Positions 33,420-42,711 of a DNA stretch of 64,000 nucleotides are shown in pieces. The notes under the pieces are model-generated. The model had not been told where the DNA came from. It saw nothing but the letters and a program-made list of their open reading frames with translations, and ran no database searches. A program made the translations under genes and the position numbers. Each line of letters opens with the position of its first letter. The stretch's first letter is position 1. This DNA comes from Nonomuraea turcica (lineage in GTDB: Bacteria > Actinomycetota > Actinomycetes > Streptosporangiales > Streptosporangiaceae): contig NZ_JAUZQF010000008.1 in the NCBI RefSeq assembly GCF_030718205.1, forward strand, positions 62,001-126,000, given 5' to 3'.

Positions 33420-34192
33420 CCAGTGCTCGAGTGCTCCGCGGCGCCGCCGGCGCCGCGGGGCTCCTTGCCGTCGGGGAACTGCTCATCCGCTTCGTCGTGA
33501 GCGACGACGTGGTCTTCCCCGCCCCCTCGACCATCCTGTACGAAGCCGTGCTCCTCCTGGTCAGCCCCGAGTTCCTGACGGGACTCGGCACGACCCTGAC
33601 CAACTGGGCGCTCGGCCTGCTGATCGCGATCGGGATCTCCGTCCCCCTGGGCGTGCTGCTCGGCGCGCTGCCGCCGGTGGAGCGGGCCATCAGGCCCGTG
33701 CTGGAGTTCATGCGCCCGATCCCCTCCGTCGCGATCATCCCGCTCGCCATCCTGCTGATCCCGGTGGACGGGCTGATGAAGATCTCGGTCATCGTGTACG
33801 CCTGCATGTGGCCGATCCTGATCAACACCCTCTACGGCATGCAGGACGTGGACCCGCTGGCCAAGGAGTCCCTGCGCAGCTTCGGCTTCGGCCCGCTGGC
33901 CGTGCTCGCCAGGGTGAGCCTGCCCAGCGCCGCCCCGTTCGTCGCGACGGGAGTCAGGATCGCCGCGGGCATCGCGCTGATTCTGGCGGTCAGCGCCGAG
34001 CTGCTGGCGGGCGGCACCGCCGGCATCGGCGTCTTCGTGGTCCAGGCCGCCAGCGGCAACCGTACGGACCTCATGATGGCGGCGACGTTCTGGGCCGGGA
34101 TATTCGGCGTGATCGCGAACCTGGCGCTCCTGGCCGGGGAGCGCCGCCTGTTCCACTGGCACCGCATGCGGACAGGAGCGCAGGAGTCGTGA
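33416..34192 (+). CDS. NitT/TauT-type ABC permease (module 1, first)
   Basis: A 258-residue inner-membrane permease with about six membrane segments. The cytosolic coupling loop DPLAKESLRSFGFGPLAVLARVSLPSA-like is intact (EAA-type loop near residues 145-170). MRPIPSVAIIPLAIL is typical of SsuC/TauC/NrtB. The ATG overlaps the binding-protein stop, and its own stop overlaps the next permease start by GTGA. With the next gene it presumably forms a heterodimeric channel. Confidence 0.9.
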   Translation: MTSARVLRGAAGAAGLLAVGELLIRFVVSDDVVFPAPSTILYEAVLLLVSPEFLTGLGTTLTNWALGLLIAIGISVPLGVLLGALPPVERAIRPVLEFMRPIPSVAIIPLAILLIPVDGLMKISVIVYACMWPILINTLYGMQDVDPLAKESLRSFGFGPLAVLARVSLPSAAPFVATGVRIAAGIALILAVSAELLAGGTAGIGVFVVQAASGNRTDLMMAATFWAGIFGVIANLALLAGERRLFHWHRMRTGAQES

Positions 34193-34980
34193 AAACCCTC
34201 GTGAAGGTCGGCGCCAGGTTCTGGGTCATCCCTGTGGTGCTCGTCGCCTGGGAGTTCATCGCGCGTGGGCTGGAGGACATCGACTTCCCCCCGCCGACGA
34301 CGATCGTCGTCCGCATGTACGAGCTGTGGTTCTCCGGGCCCGTCACGCGGATCTTCCTGACCGACGACGCGGTGGAGAACCTGCTGCCGAGCCTCGGCCG
34401 CATGTTGAGCGGCTGGATCCTGGCCGCCGTGCTCGGCGTCGTGCTCGGCGTGCTGCTCGGGCGCTCGCGGACGGCGACCGACTACGTGGACCCACTGATC
34501 GAGTTCGGCCGGGCCATCCCGCCTCCGTTGCTGCTGCCGCTGTTCCTGGTGCTGTTCAAGGCCGGGCTGACCATGCAGCTGGCCGCGATCGTGTTCGGCG
34601 TCATCTGGCCCGTGCTGCTCAACTCCATCGACGGGGTCAGGGCCGTGGACCGCACGTACACGGAGACGGCCAGAGTCTTCAACCTGTCGAAGGCCCAGTA
34701 CCTACGGGTGGTGCTCCTCCCGGCCGCCTCGCCGAAGATCTTCGCCGGGCTGCGGCTGAGCCTGTCGCTCGCGCTGATCCTCATGGTCATCTCGGAGCTG
34801 TTCGGCAGCACCGACGGCATCGGCTACCAGCTGCTGGTGGCCCAGCGCAGCTTCGACGGCGCGGGGGTGTGGGCGACGATCGCCCTGCTCGGGGTGCTGG
34901 GCTACCTGGTGAACTCCCTGTTCGTGCTGGCCGAGCGGCGCCTGCTCGTCTGGCACCGGCAGGCCAACCGCAACGCGTGA
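34189..34980 (+). CDS. NitT/TauT-type ABC permease (module 1, second)
   Basis: A 263-residue permease, GTG start within the GTGA overlap. It begins VKTLVKVGARFWVIPVV and has about six membrane segments; the coupling loop is TETARVFNLSKAQYLRVVLLPAA. FGRAIPPPLLLPLFLVLFK replaces the usual PIPxxAxxPL motif with a Pro triplet, also seen in the module 2 counterpart, so the two second permeases form a subgroup. No ATPase follows; an O-methyltransferase gene does. Confidence 0.9.
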   Translation: MKTLVKVGARFWVIPVVLVAWEFIARGLEDIDFPPPTTIVVRMYELWFSGPVTRIFLTDDAVENLLPSLGRMLSGWILAAVLGVVLGVLLGRSRTATDYVDPLIEFGRAIPPPLLLPLFLVLFKAGLTMQLAAIVFGVIWPVLLNSIDGVRAVDRTYTETARVFNLSKAQYLRVVLLPAASPKIFAGLRLSLSLALILMVISELFGSTDGIGYQLLVAQRSFDGAGVWATIALLGVLGYLVNSLFVLAERRLLVWHRQANRNA

Positions 34981-34997
34981 TCCCGCTGGAAGAATTC

Positions 34998-36002
34998 ATG
35001 CCGCATTCCGACGACCTCCTCTGGGGAGCCGTAAGCGATCTGTCCCGTTTCGCGGCTCTGCTGACCATGGCCGAGCTGGGCCTGGCCGACCACCTGGCGC
35101 ACGGCCCGCTCGACGGCGCGGAGCTGGCCAGGCGCTGCGGCGCGCACGCGCCTTCGCTGCGCCGGGTGCTGCGCGAGCTGGCGAGCCAGGACCTGATTCG
35201 TCCCGCCGGTCCTGACACGTACGACCTCACCGAGCGAGGCGCCGCCCTGCGGTCCGACGCGCCGGACTCGGTCCGCTCCTCGATCCGCATGCTCGGCGAG
35301 GAGGGCTTCTGGTACGCGCTGGGCATGCTCCCCGCCACGGTGCGCGACGGCAGCTCGGCCTTCGTGAAGCGCTACGGCCACCTCTACGACCACCTGGCCA
35401 AGAACCCGTCGTCGAGCAGCCTGTTCGACGACTACATGAGGCGCCGGGCCGTGCCCCTCACCGAGGGCCTGGCCAAACGCTACGCCTTCCCCGCCACCGC
35501 GACCATGGTCGACGTGGCCGGCGGCAAGGGCCACATCCTGGCCACGGTCCTGCACGCCAACCCGCGGATGCGGGGCATCCTGTTCGATCTGGAGCACGTG
35601 ACCGCCCACGCCGCGCGCACGCTGGCCGCGGCGGGCCTGTCGGACCGGGCGGAGGTCGTCGCGGGTGACTTCTTCGCCTCGGTCCCGGCCGGCGGCGACG
35701 TCTATCTACTGGCCAGTGTGCTGCACAACTGGGACGACGAGGATGCCGTCAAGATCCTGCGCAACGTCCGCCAGGCCATGAACCCGGGCGGTCGCGTCCT
35801 GGTCCTCGAGGTGGTGTTGCCCGACGACGAGGCGCCGCATCTGGGCAAGGACATCGACCTGCGGATGCTGGCGATCTTCAACGGGGGCGCGGAGCGCAGC
35901 CGCGAGGAATACGCGGCGCTGCTCGGGCGGGCGGATCTGGCGATCGGCGAGGTCATCGAGATGGGCTCCGGGGCGAGCCTCATCGAGGCCGGTCCCCGCT
36001 GA
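34998..36002 (+). CDS. SAM-dependent O-methyltransferase (Methyltransf_2 family)
   Basis: A 334-residue enzyme with an N-terminal winged-helix dimerisation domain (ALLTMAELGLADHLAHGPLDG, then LRRVLRELASQDLI) and a C-terminal Rossmann domain: VDVAGGKGHILATVL is the SAM loop, and LASVLHNWDDEDAVKIL carries the usual catalytic His-Asn/Asp region. Relatives methylate natural-product hydroxyl groups. GGAAG precedes the ATG; an in-frame GTG at 34977 that overlaps the permease stop is an alternative and would imply coupling. It occupies the place where the ABC ATPase would be expected. Substrate unknown. Confidence 0.87.
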   Translation: MPHSDDLLWGAVSDLSRFAALLTMAELGLADHLAHGPLDGAELARRCGAHAPSLRRVLRELASQDLIRPAGPDTYDLTERGAALRSDAPDSVRSSIRMLGEEGFWYALGMLPATVRDGSSAFVKRYGHLYDHLAKNPSSSSLFDDYMRRRAVPLTEGLAKRYAFPATATMVDVAGGKGHILATVLHANPRMRGILFDLEHVTAHAARTLAAAGLSDRAEVVAGDFFASVPAGGDVYLLASVLHNWDDEDAVKILRNVRQAMNPGGRVLVLEVVLPDDEAPHLGKDIDLRMLAIFNGGAERSREEYAALLGRADLAIGEVIEMGSGASLIEAGPR

Positions 36003-36012
36003 GCGAGGGCCT

Positions 36013-36047
36013 CCGGCGTGATCGTCAGGATTTCCTGGCGCCGCCGG
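36013..36047. terminator. Nested inverted repeat between convergent genes
   Basis: CCGGCG (36013-36018) and CGCCGG (36042-36047) enclose CAGGA-TT-TCCTG (36026-36037), between the methyltransferase stop and the cvnD2 stop. It may serve as a bidirectional terminator; no T-run is present. Confidence 0.45.
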
Positions 36048-36050
36048 GGG

Positions 36051-36638
36051 CTAACTGCCCCAGCCCGGCACGGCCATCCGCACCGTGAGCGCGTGCTCGA
36101 CGAGGTTGATCAACGTGCTCTTCACCGAGTCCTTCTTGCGGGCGTCGAGCCGCACCAGCGGGATGTGCGGCGCCAGGGTCAGGGCGTCGCGCACCTCGGT
36201 GTCGCTGTGCGGATATTGGCCGTCCCAGCCGTTGACGCCCACGATGAACGGCAGCTGCGCTTCTTCGAAATAGTCGATCGCCGGAAAACTGTCGGCAAGA
36301 CGGCGGGTGTCCACCAGTACGACGGCGCCGATCGCGCCGCGCACCAGGTCGTCCCACATGAACCAGAACCGGTGCTGTCCAGGCGTGCCGAACAGATAAA
36401 GGATCAGGTCACGGTCGAGGGAGACCCGGCCGAAGTCCATCGCGACGGTGGTGGTCGACTTCAGCGGCGTCATGCCGAGGTCGTCGATCCCCGCCGAGGC
36501 GTCGGTCATCACCGCCTCCGTCGTCAACGGCATGATCTCCGACACCGCACCGACGAACGTCGTCTTGCCCACCCCGAAACCTCCAGCCACCACGATCTTC
36601 GTCGAGGTGAGGCCGGGGCTAGAGCCTGCGAAGTCCAC
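36051..36638 (-). CDS. cvnD: Conservon GTPase CvnD (copy 2)
   Basis: A 195-residue GTPase with the same P-loop GGFGVGKTTF, FGTPGQ and VNGWDG motifs as copy 1. Differences from copy 1 are nine substitutions, mostly in the C-terminal third (for example SLDR/SLDS, YPHSD/YLHSD, ARKKDS/ARSKDS), and none in the nucleotide-binding motifs. The GTG start overlaps cvnC2 by 20 bp. The near identity suggests recent duplication or gene conversion and an identical partner set. Confidence 0.93.
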   Translation of the reverse strand: MDFAGSSPGLTSTKIVVAGGFGVGKTTFVGAVSEIMPLTTEAVMTDASAGIDDLGMTPLKSTTTVAMDFGRVSLDRDLILYLFGTPGQHRFWFMWDDLVRGAIGAVVLVDTRRLADSFPAIDYFEEAQLPFIVGVNGWDGQYPHSDTEVRDALTLAPHIPLVRLDARKKDSVKSTLINLVEHALTVRMAVPGWGS

Positions 36639-37032
36639 TGAGCACCCTTTCGAGCAGATTAACGTCGGGCCGTCCGGCGTCCAGCTGTGGCTGGTGCACG
36701 CGGACCAGGCCTTCGGCCGCCATGTCAGCGATCAGCACGCGTGCCACGCCGAGGGGAATCCGCAGCAGGGCCGACACCTCCGCCACGGACCGGACCTGCC
36801 GGCACAGTTGACTGATCGCCTGGTACTCCGGCGTGATATGCGAGAACTCCCGGTGCTCGGCCGTGGCCGAGGACACCAGAGCCTCCATCGCCAGTTTGAC
36901 CCGCGGCGCCGTCCGTCCACCTGTCACCGCGTACGGACGGACGGGCGAAGCGGGGTCTGGGTTCAGCTGCGGCTGGGCCTGTGGCTCTGGCGGGGACGCC
37001 CATTCGCGGCTGGTCCATCGTGGGTCTGTCAC
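36619..37032 (-). CDS. cvnC: Conservon DUF742 protein CvnC (copy 2)
   Basis: A 137-residue DUF742 protein. From VRPYAVTGGRTAP onward it is almost identical to copy 1 (single changes such as ITPEYQ/ITPEYK and CRQVRS/CLQVRS). The N-terminal ~25 residues differ. I start it at GTG 37032, which aligns with copy 1 and has the same AGGTGA site overlapping the cvnB stop; the longer ATG version at 37059 lacks such support. Confidence 0.9.
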   Translation of the reverse strand: MTDPRWTSREWASPPEPQAQPQLNPDPASPVRPYAVTGGRTAPRVKLAMEALVSSATAEHREFSHITPEYQAISQLCRQVRSVAEVSALLRIPLGVARVLIADMAAEGLVRVHQPQLDAGRPDVNLLERVLSGLRRL

Positions 37033-37039
37033 GTGTACA

Positions 37040-37462
37040 TCACCTGGTCTGGCTGGCACGCAGCTCCGCGCGCACAGCCGGAGTCAGCACCTGACCGGCG
37101 CGGTCGACCATCAGTGTCATCTGGTACGCCACCAGACCCATGTCGCAGTCCGGGGCGGCAAGCACCGCCAGGCACGAGCCGTCGCTGATCGACATGATCA
37201 GCATGAGCCCGCGCTGCATCTCCACGATCGTCTGATTGACCGCACCCCCCTCGAACACCCTGGCCGCCCCCTGCGTCAGGCTCACCAGCCCCGACGCGAT
37301 GGCGGCCAGCTGATCAGCCCGGTCGGCCGGGAAACCCGACGAGGCCGCCAGTGGCAGCCCGTCAGATGAGACGACCACCGCATGCGCGACACCCGGGACC
37401 GTACTGACGAAATCGGTGATCAGCCAGTCGACCCCGCGTGCCGCATGGCTCAAATCGTTCAT
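37040..37462 (-). CDS. cvnB: Conservon roadblock/LC7 protein CvnB (copy 2)
   Basis: A 140-residue roadblock protein differing from copy 1 by one residue (SISDGS for AISDGS). ATG 37462 is preceded by GGAGGAGGGAG and overlaps the cvnA2 stop by four bases. Its expected role is as GTPase-regulating partner of CvnD. With 139 of 140 residues shared, either copy could plausibly replace the other. Confidence 0.93.
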   Translation of the reverse strand: MNDLSHAARGVDWLITDFVSTVPGVAHAVVVSSDGLPLAASSGFPADRADQLAAIASGLVSLTQGAARVFEGGAVNQTIVEMQRGLMLIMSISDGSCLAVLAAPDCDMGLVAYQMTLMVDRAGQVLTPAVRAELRASQTR

Positions 37463-40383
37463 ACTCCCTCCTCCCTGTCGTCGTTCCGCGGGCCAGAGGT
37501 GAACGCCGCCCTGCCCTCGTGGATGTCATCGCGTGCCGCCCGGAAGCCCTGCTGGAAGCTGGAGAGCCGGTTGCGCACCCGGTCCGGGGACACCGATGGC
37601 ATCGGCGTGACGCCCTTCGGCGCCGACGAGGTGTCGGCCGAGCCGGGCACCAGGTTGGCCTTGGGCACCCGCTTGGGCAGCCCCGCCGCCGTCGATTCAC
37701 CACGCACGGGCTCCACAACCGCCTCCGCAGCGCTCCAGCCCTCGTCCGCCTTGGTGGAGCTCCAGCTCTTGTCCCGCCCGAACCAGGCGGACTCCACAGC
37801 GGCGAAGATCGGCAGGTAGTCGTCGCCCGCGGACGCGGGCGGGACGGACGGCATGGGGCCGGCGGCCGCCGGTTCGCCGTCGGTGAACTCGAACCCCGGC
37901 CGCTGCGGCGGCATCGTGTCACCGCCGCTCCAGCCGGGCACGGACCGCTTGGGCAGGCTGCTGCCGTTCCAGCCCGCGTTGCGCGGCGGGGACCAGACGT
38001 CGGAGCTGTCGTAGCCGCCGGCGCCGCGCGGCTCGGCGGGCCAGGCCCCGGCGTCGGGCTGCCACTGGGTCGGCGGGGCCTGCCAGCCGCCCGGCCCGGC
38101 GTTCGACGGGAAGGAGGGGTGGCCTGGGCCCATCTGGTAGGCGGACTCCGGCCAGTCCGTGGCGGGCGGCGCGGGATGCGGTCCCGAGTACGGCTCCTCC
38201 CTGCCGCTCCCCGCGCCGGAGAAGGCGAGCGGCGGGTCGCCCGCCAAGGCAGGCGGCCGGCCGAACGCGGGCGGCTGGTCACCGCCCGCAGCGGGCGACT
38301 GTGCGAACGGCGAAGGCGGGTCACCAGGGAAGATGGCCGGCGGGTTGTAGGACGGCGGCTGGTTACCGCTGTAGGACGGCTGGCCGGGGAAGGTCGGCGC
38401 CTGGGAGCCGAGCATGTTCTCCGGGATGAGCACCATCGCGGTCAGCCCACCGGAGCTGTGCGGGCGCAGCTGCACCCGGATGCCGTGCCGGTGCGCCAGC
38501 CTGGCGACCACGAACAGGCCCATCCGCCGCGAGACCGACACATCGACGCTCGGCGCGTCGGTCAGCCGCTCGTTGGACTGGACCAGCTCCTCCTGCGTCA
38601 TGCCGATGCCGGAGTCGGTGATCGACAACATCACACCGCCGCCGTCGATCCTGCTGCCCGACACCGTCACCCGGGTCTCGCGCGGCGAGAACGACAACGC
38701 GTTCTCCACCAGCTCGGCGAGCAGGTGGATGACGTCGTTGACGGCCTGTCCCGCCACCGAGACGCCGTCGGGCACCTGCAGCACGACGCGCTCGTAGTTC
38801 TCGACCTCCGACAGCGAGGCCCGCGCCACGTCGACCAGCTTCACTGGCTGGCTCCACCGGCGCGGCGGGTCCTGGCCGGCCAGCACCAGCAGGTTCTCGC
38901 TGTTGCGCCGCATGCGGGTGGCCAGGTGGTCGAGCTTGAACAGGTTCCCGAGCCGCTGCTCGTCCTGCTCGCCCTGCTCCAAGCCGTCGATCAGGGTGAT
39001 CTGCCGCTCGACCAGCGTCTGGCTGCGCCGCGACAGGTTCACGAACATCGCGTTGACGTTGCTGCGCAGCCGCGCCTCCTCGCCGGCCAGCCGCACGGCC
39101 TCGCGGTGCACCTCGTCGAACGCCCGCGCCACCTCGCCGATCTCGTCATGGGTGTCCACGCCGATCGGGACGACCGGGCCGACCGTACCCTCGCCGCTCT
39201 CACGCAGCTGCTGCACGGTCTCGGGCAGGCGATGCCCGGCGATGTCGAGTGCCTCGTGGCGCAGCTTGCGCAGCGGCCTGATGAGCGAGCGGGCGATGAG
39301 CGAGATGATCGCGACCACCACGAGCAGCAGGACCAGGATGAGCCCCCCGGAGATCAGCGCCGAGCGGTTGGCGCCTTCCTCCAGGGTCCGGGCCCGCAGG
39401 ATCACCGAGGATGCCAGTTCCTTCTCCACGCTGCGCAGTGCGTCGATCTTGCCGGTGCTGACCTCGAACCATGTGGCCACGTCCTTGTTGGCCGGCACGC
39501 CGATGCTCAGCTCCTTGCCCTCGGCCGACTGCGCCATGGCCCGCAACCGGAACAGGTCGGTCTGGTCCACGTCCCGGCCGACCACGGTGTTGCGGTAGAG
39601 CTCCAGCTGCTCGAGGTTGGCCAGGGTGCCGAAGAGCGTCTCCTCGCTCTCCTCGCGCGACTTGGCGTCGGTGAGCGCGTCGAACTCGCCGCTGTCGAAG
39701 CCCTTCTTGTCCAGCGCACTGGCCAGGATGCCGCGCTGCTTGGACGCCTGCTCCTTGGCGCGGGCGATCGCGGCCGTCGAGCTGGCGCTGTCGGAGACCT
39801 GGTCGTCGACCGCGACCTGGCCGACCTGGTCGTGGAACTGCAGAAGGGCCGCGATGATCTGCGAGTACTTCTGGATCATCGGCAGCGGCTGGATCTTCCC
39901 GTTGACGGCCGTGTCGCGCAGCGTCGGGATCTCCTCCAGACGCCGCAGCACCGGCCGCACGGCCTCGGCGTGGGAGTCGGTGATCGCCTGCGCCCGGTTC
40001 TTGGCCTCCTCGATGAGCGCGTTCACCCGGCTGTAGGTGGTGCGGAGCTGGGCCTCGCGGTTCTCGGGGCGGCCTTGGGCGATCCAGAGGGCGCTCTCGT
40101 CACGTTCGAAGGACAGCTCGTGGGTGACCGCCCCGAGCTGCTCGCTGACCTCGGCGACCTCTCGAAGGGTCTGGTAGGTGCTGGCGTCGTTGAGCGAGGT
40201 GATCACGTTCAGCCCGCCGAGGCCCACGGCCACGGCCGTGGGAACGACGATCAGCGCGATGAGGCGCGACCGCACGTGCCAGTTGCCCAGCCCGAACCTG
40301 CCAGACGACGATGCGGCAGGCCGTCGCTTCTGGTGCGCGCGCGGCTCGCGGTCGGCGGAAGCTTCAGCGCTCTGCGTTCTCAC
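37459..40383 (-). CDS. cvnA: Conservon sensor histidine kinase CvnA (copy 2), NIT-domain type
   Basis: A 974-residue kinase. TM1 is near residues 40-58, TM2 near 342-365, followed by HAMP. The extracytoplasmic domain keeps a FERDESALWIA motif in the NIT position but otherwise differs from copy 1. From the post-HAMP region (EIGEVARAFDEVHREAVRLA) through the H region (LDHLATRMRRN) and ATPase it is nearly identical to copy 1. The disordered tail is long and Pro/Gly-rich, with YLPIFAAVESAWF and RVPKANLVPG conserved. The start is GTG 40383 (VRTQSAEA). Confidence 0.92.
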   Translation of the reverse strand: MRTQSAEASADREPRAHQKRRPAASSSGRFGLGNWHVRSRLIALIVVPTAVAVGLGGLNVITSLNDASTYQTLREVAEVSEQLGAVTHELSFERDESALWIAQGRPENREAQLRTTYSRVNALIEEAKNRAQAITDSHAEAVRPVLRRLEEIPTLRDTAVNGKIQPLPMIQKYSQIIAALLQFHDQVGQVAVDDQVSDSASSTAAIARAKEQASKQRGILASALDKKGFDSGEFDALTDAKSREESEETLFGTLANLEQLELYRNTVVGRDVDQTDLFRLRAMAQSAEGKELSIGVPANKDVATWFEVSTGKIDALRSVEKELASSVILRARTLEEGANRSALISGGLILVLLLVVVAIISLIARSLIRPLRKLRHEALDIAGHRLPETVQQLRESGEGTVGPVVPIGVDTHDEIGEVARAFDEVHREAVRLAGEEARLRSNVNAMFVNLSRRSQTLVERQITLIDGLEQGEQDEQRLGNLFKLDHLATRMRRNSENLLVLAGQDPPRRWSQPVKLVDVARASLSEVENYERVVLQVPDGVSVAGQAVNDVIHLLAELVENALSFSPRETRVTVSGSRIDGGGVMLSITDSGIGMTQEELVQSNERLTDAPSVDVSVSRRMGLFVVARLAHRHGIRVQLRPHSSGGLTAMVLIPENMLGSQAPTFPGQPSYSGNQPPSYNPPAIFPGDPPSPFAQSPAAGGDQPPAFGRPPALAGDPPLAFSGAGSGREEPYSGPHPAPPATDWPESAYQMGPGHPSFPSNAGPGGWQAPPTQWQPDAGAWPAEPRGAGGYDSSDVWSPPRNAGWNGSSLPKRSVPGWSGGDTMPPQRPGFEFTDGEPAAAGPMPSVPPASAGDDYLPIFAAVESAWFGRDKSWSSTKADEGWSAAEAVVEPVRGESTAAGLPKRVPKANLVPGSADTSSAPKGVTPMPSVSPDRVRNRLSSFQQGFRAARDDIHEGRAAFTSGPRNDDREEGV

Positions 40384-40900
40384 TTGCCTTCGCTACCTCT
40401 CGCCCCGGGAGGGGAATTCTCGGTGACCATGCAGGTAAATGCACGTGGGGCAATATGTACGTCGAGATAAGCGCCATTTGAGCACAAGGGTTAGCTAGGG
40501 CCAACCACCAATAGTGCCCCGATGAGGTGTTTATCCCTGATTGTCCGAAAAATTGGACTGAATCGGTAGACCGCCATCCATCTGGGAAAACGTCCAATAT
40601 CAGGCGTCCCAGAAGCCACTTCAGACCCACAGAACGCGAGCAAGATCTGTCCCAGGAGTAACGGAGGTCCCGTCGACACCACCTTTCCCAAAATGGACAA
40701 ACACTCAGTTTCTTACATCTCGTCAAAATTTCACGATATAGCGACAAACGGACATTGCAACCACAAGTGTTATCTTCGCGATAATGACCACCAATTTGGT
40801 GCTACGGTCAATCCCTGTTGTGCGTCAGGCACACAACCCCGGCAGCAGAAACCGCCCGGTCCCCCTCACCCCCCGGCTCCATCTGAAGGGAGTCCCTGAC
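40384..40900. other. AT-rich divergent promoter region between cvnA2 and the second binding-protein gene
   Basis: A 517-bp gap, AT-rich between about 40530 and 40800. It contains TTATC-TTCGC-GATAA (40770-40784), an inverted repeat, and a weak promoter-like pair TTACAT (40713-40718) and GATATA (40735-40740), 16 bp apart. No gene is supported; the in-frame extension of the binding protein to 40784 lacks a ribosome site. Little sequence is shared by eye with the equivalent region of module 1. Confidence 0.5.
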
Positions 40901-41899
40901 ATGAGGCTTGGCCATCCCGCCAGGGCCGCCATCATCGGATTAGCTTTGACACTCGGCGCCGTCGCGTGCAGCACGGGCGGCTCCACTACTGCCAGCGCGC
41001 CACCATCCGCCACCGCCGGTGGCCTGGAGAAGACGAAGATCAAGATCGCCACCCTGCCGGCGATCGACAGTGCGGCCATCTACGTCGCCATCGACCAGAA
41101 GCTCTTCGAGAAGGAGGGGCTGGAGGTCACCCCGCAGGTCGTCCAGGCCGCGCCCGAGGCCATCCCCATGTTGCTGAACGGCGAGATCGACGCCATGTTC
41201 GGCAACTACGTGTCCATGTTCGCCGCCCACGACAAGGGCTCGCTCAAGCTGCGGATCCTGGCCGAGGGCTCGCGGGCCGCCCCCGACTCGCTGAGCATCA
41301 TGGCCCTGCCCAACTCGCCCATCAAGACGGCCAAGGACCTCGAAGGCAAGACGATCAACGTGAACGTCCTGCGGAACTTCCAGGAGCTGGCCCTCACCCA
41401 GGTGCTCAAGGCCAACAACGTCGACCCCGCCTCGATCAAGTACGTCCCGGTGACGTTTCAGAACATCATGACCTCGTGGAAGAGCGGCCAGATCGACGCC
41501 GCCTACCTGGGCGAGCCCATGGTCACGGCGGCCACGGCCTCGATGGGCGCACGCAAGATCCTCGACCCGGCCTCCGGCCCCGCGGCCGAGTTCCCGATCT
41601 CCGGGTACGTCAGCACCCAGGAGTGGTACGACAAGAACCCGAAGGTCGCGGCGGCGTTCCAGCGGGCCATCCACAACGCGGCCAAGCTGATGGAGAACAA
41701 CCGCGAGGCGGTGGCCAAGGTGCTGCCGACCTTCACTCAGATCGACGCGGCCACCGCGGCCACCGTCACGTTCCCGTACTTCTCCAGCAACGACAACCCG
41801 GTCCGGCTGCAACGCGTGGCCGACTGGATGCTGGAGGCCCAGTGGCTCGGCAAGGCGATCGAGGTCAAGTCCCTCATGTCGCCGACGACCTCCGGGTGA
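40901..41899 (+). CDS. NitT/TauT-family ABC substrate-binding lipoprotein (module 2)
   Basis: A 332-residue lipoprotein with lipobox GAVAC (Cys23). It is homologous to the module 1 protein (GLEKTKIKIATLPAIDSAAIYVA, NSPIKTAKDLEGKTINVN, FPISGYVSTQEW) but clearly diverged in the region that should line the ligand cleft. The start is ATG 40901 with GAAGGGAG upstream; upstream in-frame codons are rejected because they would bury the signal peptide. It overlaps the permease by GTGA. The ligand is unknown, probably different from that of module 1. Confidence 0.9.
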   Translation: MRLGHPARAAIIGLALTLGAVACSTGGSTTASAPPSATAGGLEKTKIKIATLPAIDSAAIYVAIDQKLFEKEGLEVTPQVVQAAPEAIPMLLNGEIDAMFGNYVSMFAAHDKGSLKLRILAEGSRAAPDSLSIMALPNSPIKTAKDLEGKTINVNVLRNFQELALTQVLKANNVDPASIKYVPVTFQNIMTSWKSGQIDAAYLGEPMVTAATASMGARKILDPASGPAAEFPISGYVSTQEWYDKNPKVAAAFQRAIHNAAKLMENNREAVAKVLPTFTQIDAATAATVTFPYFSSNDNPVRLQRVADWMLEAQWLGKAIEVKSLMSPTTSG

Positions 41900-42711
41900 G
41901 CGCTCAGACCCTGGCCCGCGCCCGCCCGGCCGGGACCGCCACAAGGTGGTCGCGCCGGGCGGCCGGAGCCCTCGCCTTCGCCGCGCTGATCGAGCTGCTC
42001 AGCCGGACCGGCCTGGTCTCCTCCGAGTACCTGCCGCCCGTCACGGAGATCGCCGGGCGGGGCATGGCGCTCGTGTTCGACCCGGCCTTCCGCGGGCACG
42101 CCCTGACGAGCCTGCTCGCCTGGGCCATGGGGCTCGGCATCGCGGCGCTGATCGCCGTGCCGCTGGGCCTGCTGCTCGGCAGCGTGCCGATCATCGACGC
42201 CGCGTCCCGCTCGGTCGTGGAGTTCCTGCGGCCGATCCCGTCCGTCGCGCTGATCCCGCTGGTGGCGCTCATGATCGGCACGGGTCTGCAGCTGCGCGTC
42301 ACGCTCGTGGTCTACGCCTCGCTGTGGCCGATCCTCTACAACACGATGTACGGCCTGCGCGGCGTGGACCCGCTGGCCAAGGAGTCGCTCAGGTCGTACG
42401 GCTTCGGGCCGTTGTCCGTGCTGCTGCGGGTCTCGCTGCCGTCGTCGGCACCCTTCATCATGACCGGTTTCCGGCTGGCCACCGGGGTGGCGCTGATCCT
42501 GACCGTGAGCACCGAGATCGTGGCCGGCCGTGGTGAGGGCATCGGCGTGTTCATCTTCTTCGCCGGCATCGCCATGCCCGCGCGGATGACCGACATCCTG
42601 GCCGGGGCGTGCTGGGTGGGGCTGTTCGGGGTCGCGGTGAACGCGTTGCTGGTCGCGGCCGAGCGGCTGGCGTTCCGCTGGCATCACGCGCGGTTGGGAG
42701 AGCCGGGATGA
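41896..42711 (+). CDS. NitT/TauT-type ABC permease (module 2, first)
   Basis: A 271-residue permease starting at GTG 41896 inside the GTGA overlap. FLRPIPSVALIPLVALM and the coupling loop DPLAKESLRSYGFGPLSVLL match the first permease of module 1. About six membrane segments are visible after a short basic N-terminus. Its stop overlaps the start of the second permease by four bases. Confidence 0.9.
   Translation: MSAQTLARARPAGTATRWSRRAAGALAFAALIELLSRTGLVSSEYLPPVTEIAGRGMALVFDPAFRGHALTSLLAWAMGLGIAALIAVPLGLLLGSVPIIDAASRSVVEFLRPIPSVALIPLVALMIGTGLQLRVTLVVYASLWPILYNTMYGLRGVDPLAKESLRSYGFGPLSVLLRVSLPSSAPFIMTGFRLATGVALILTVSTEIVAGRGEGIGVFIFFAGIAMPARMTDILAGACWVGLFGVAVNALLVAAERLAFRWHHARLGEPG

Noticed and set aside
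34326..34997. Extended N-terminus of the O-methyltransferase reading through the permease gene
   Set aside because: That part of the frame overlaps the permease and is Arg/Gly-rich; the methyltransferase domain begins after 34998.
37438..40470. A 1010-residue open frame antisense to cvnA2, and a similar 759-residue frame antisense to cvnA1 (29855-32134)
   Set aside because: They mirror the kinase genes in a high-GC genome, have low-complexity Arg/Leu/Gly content and no recognisable domain.
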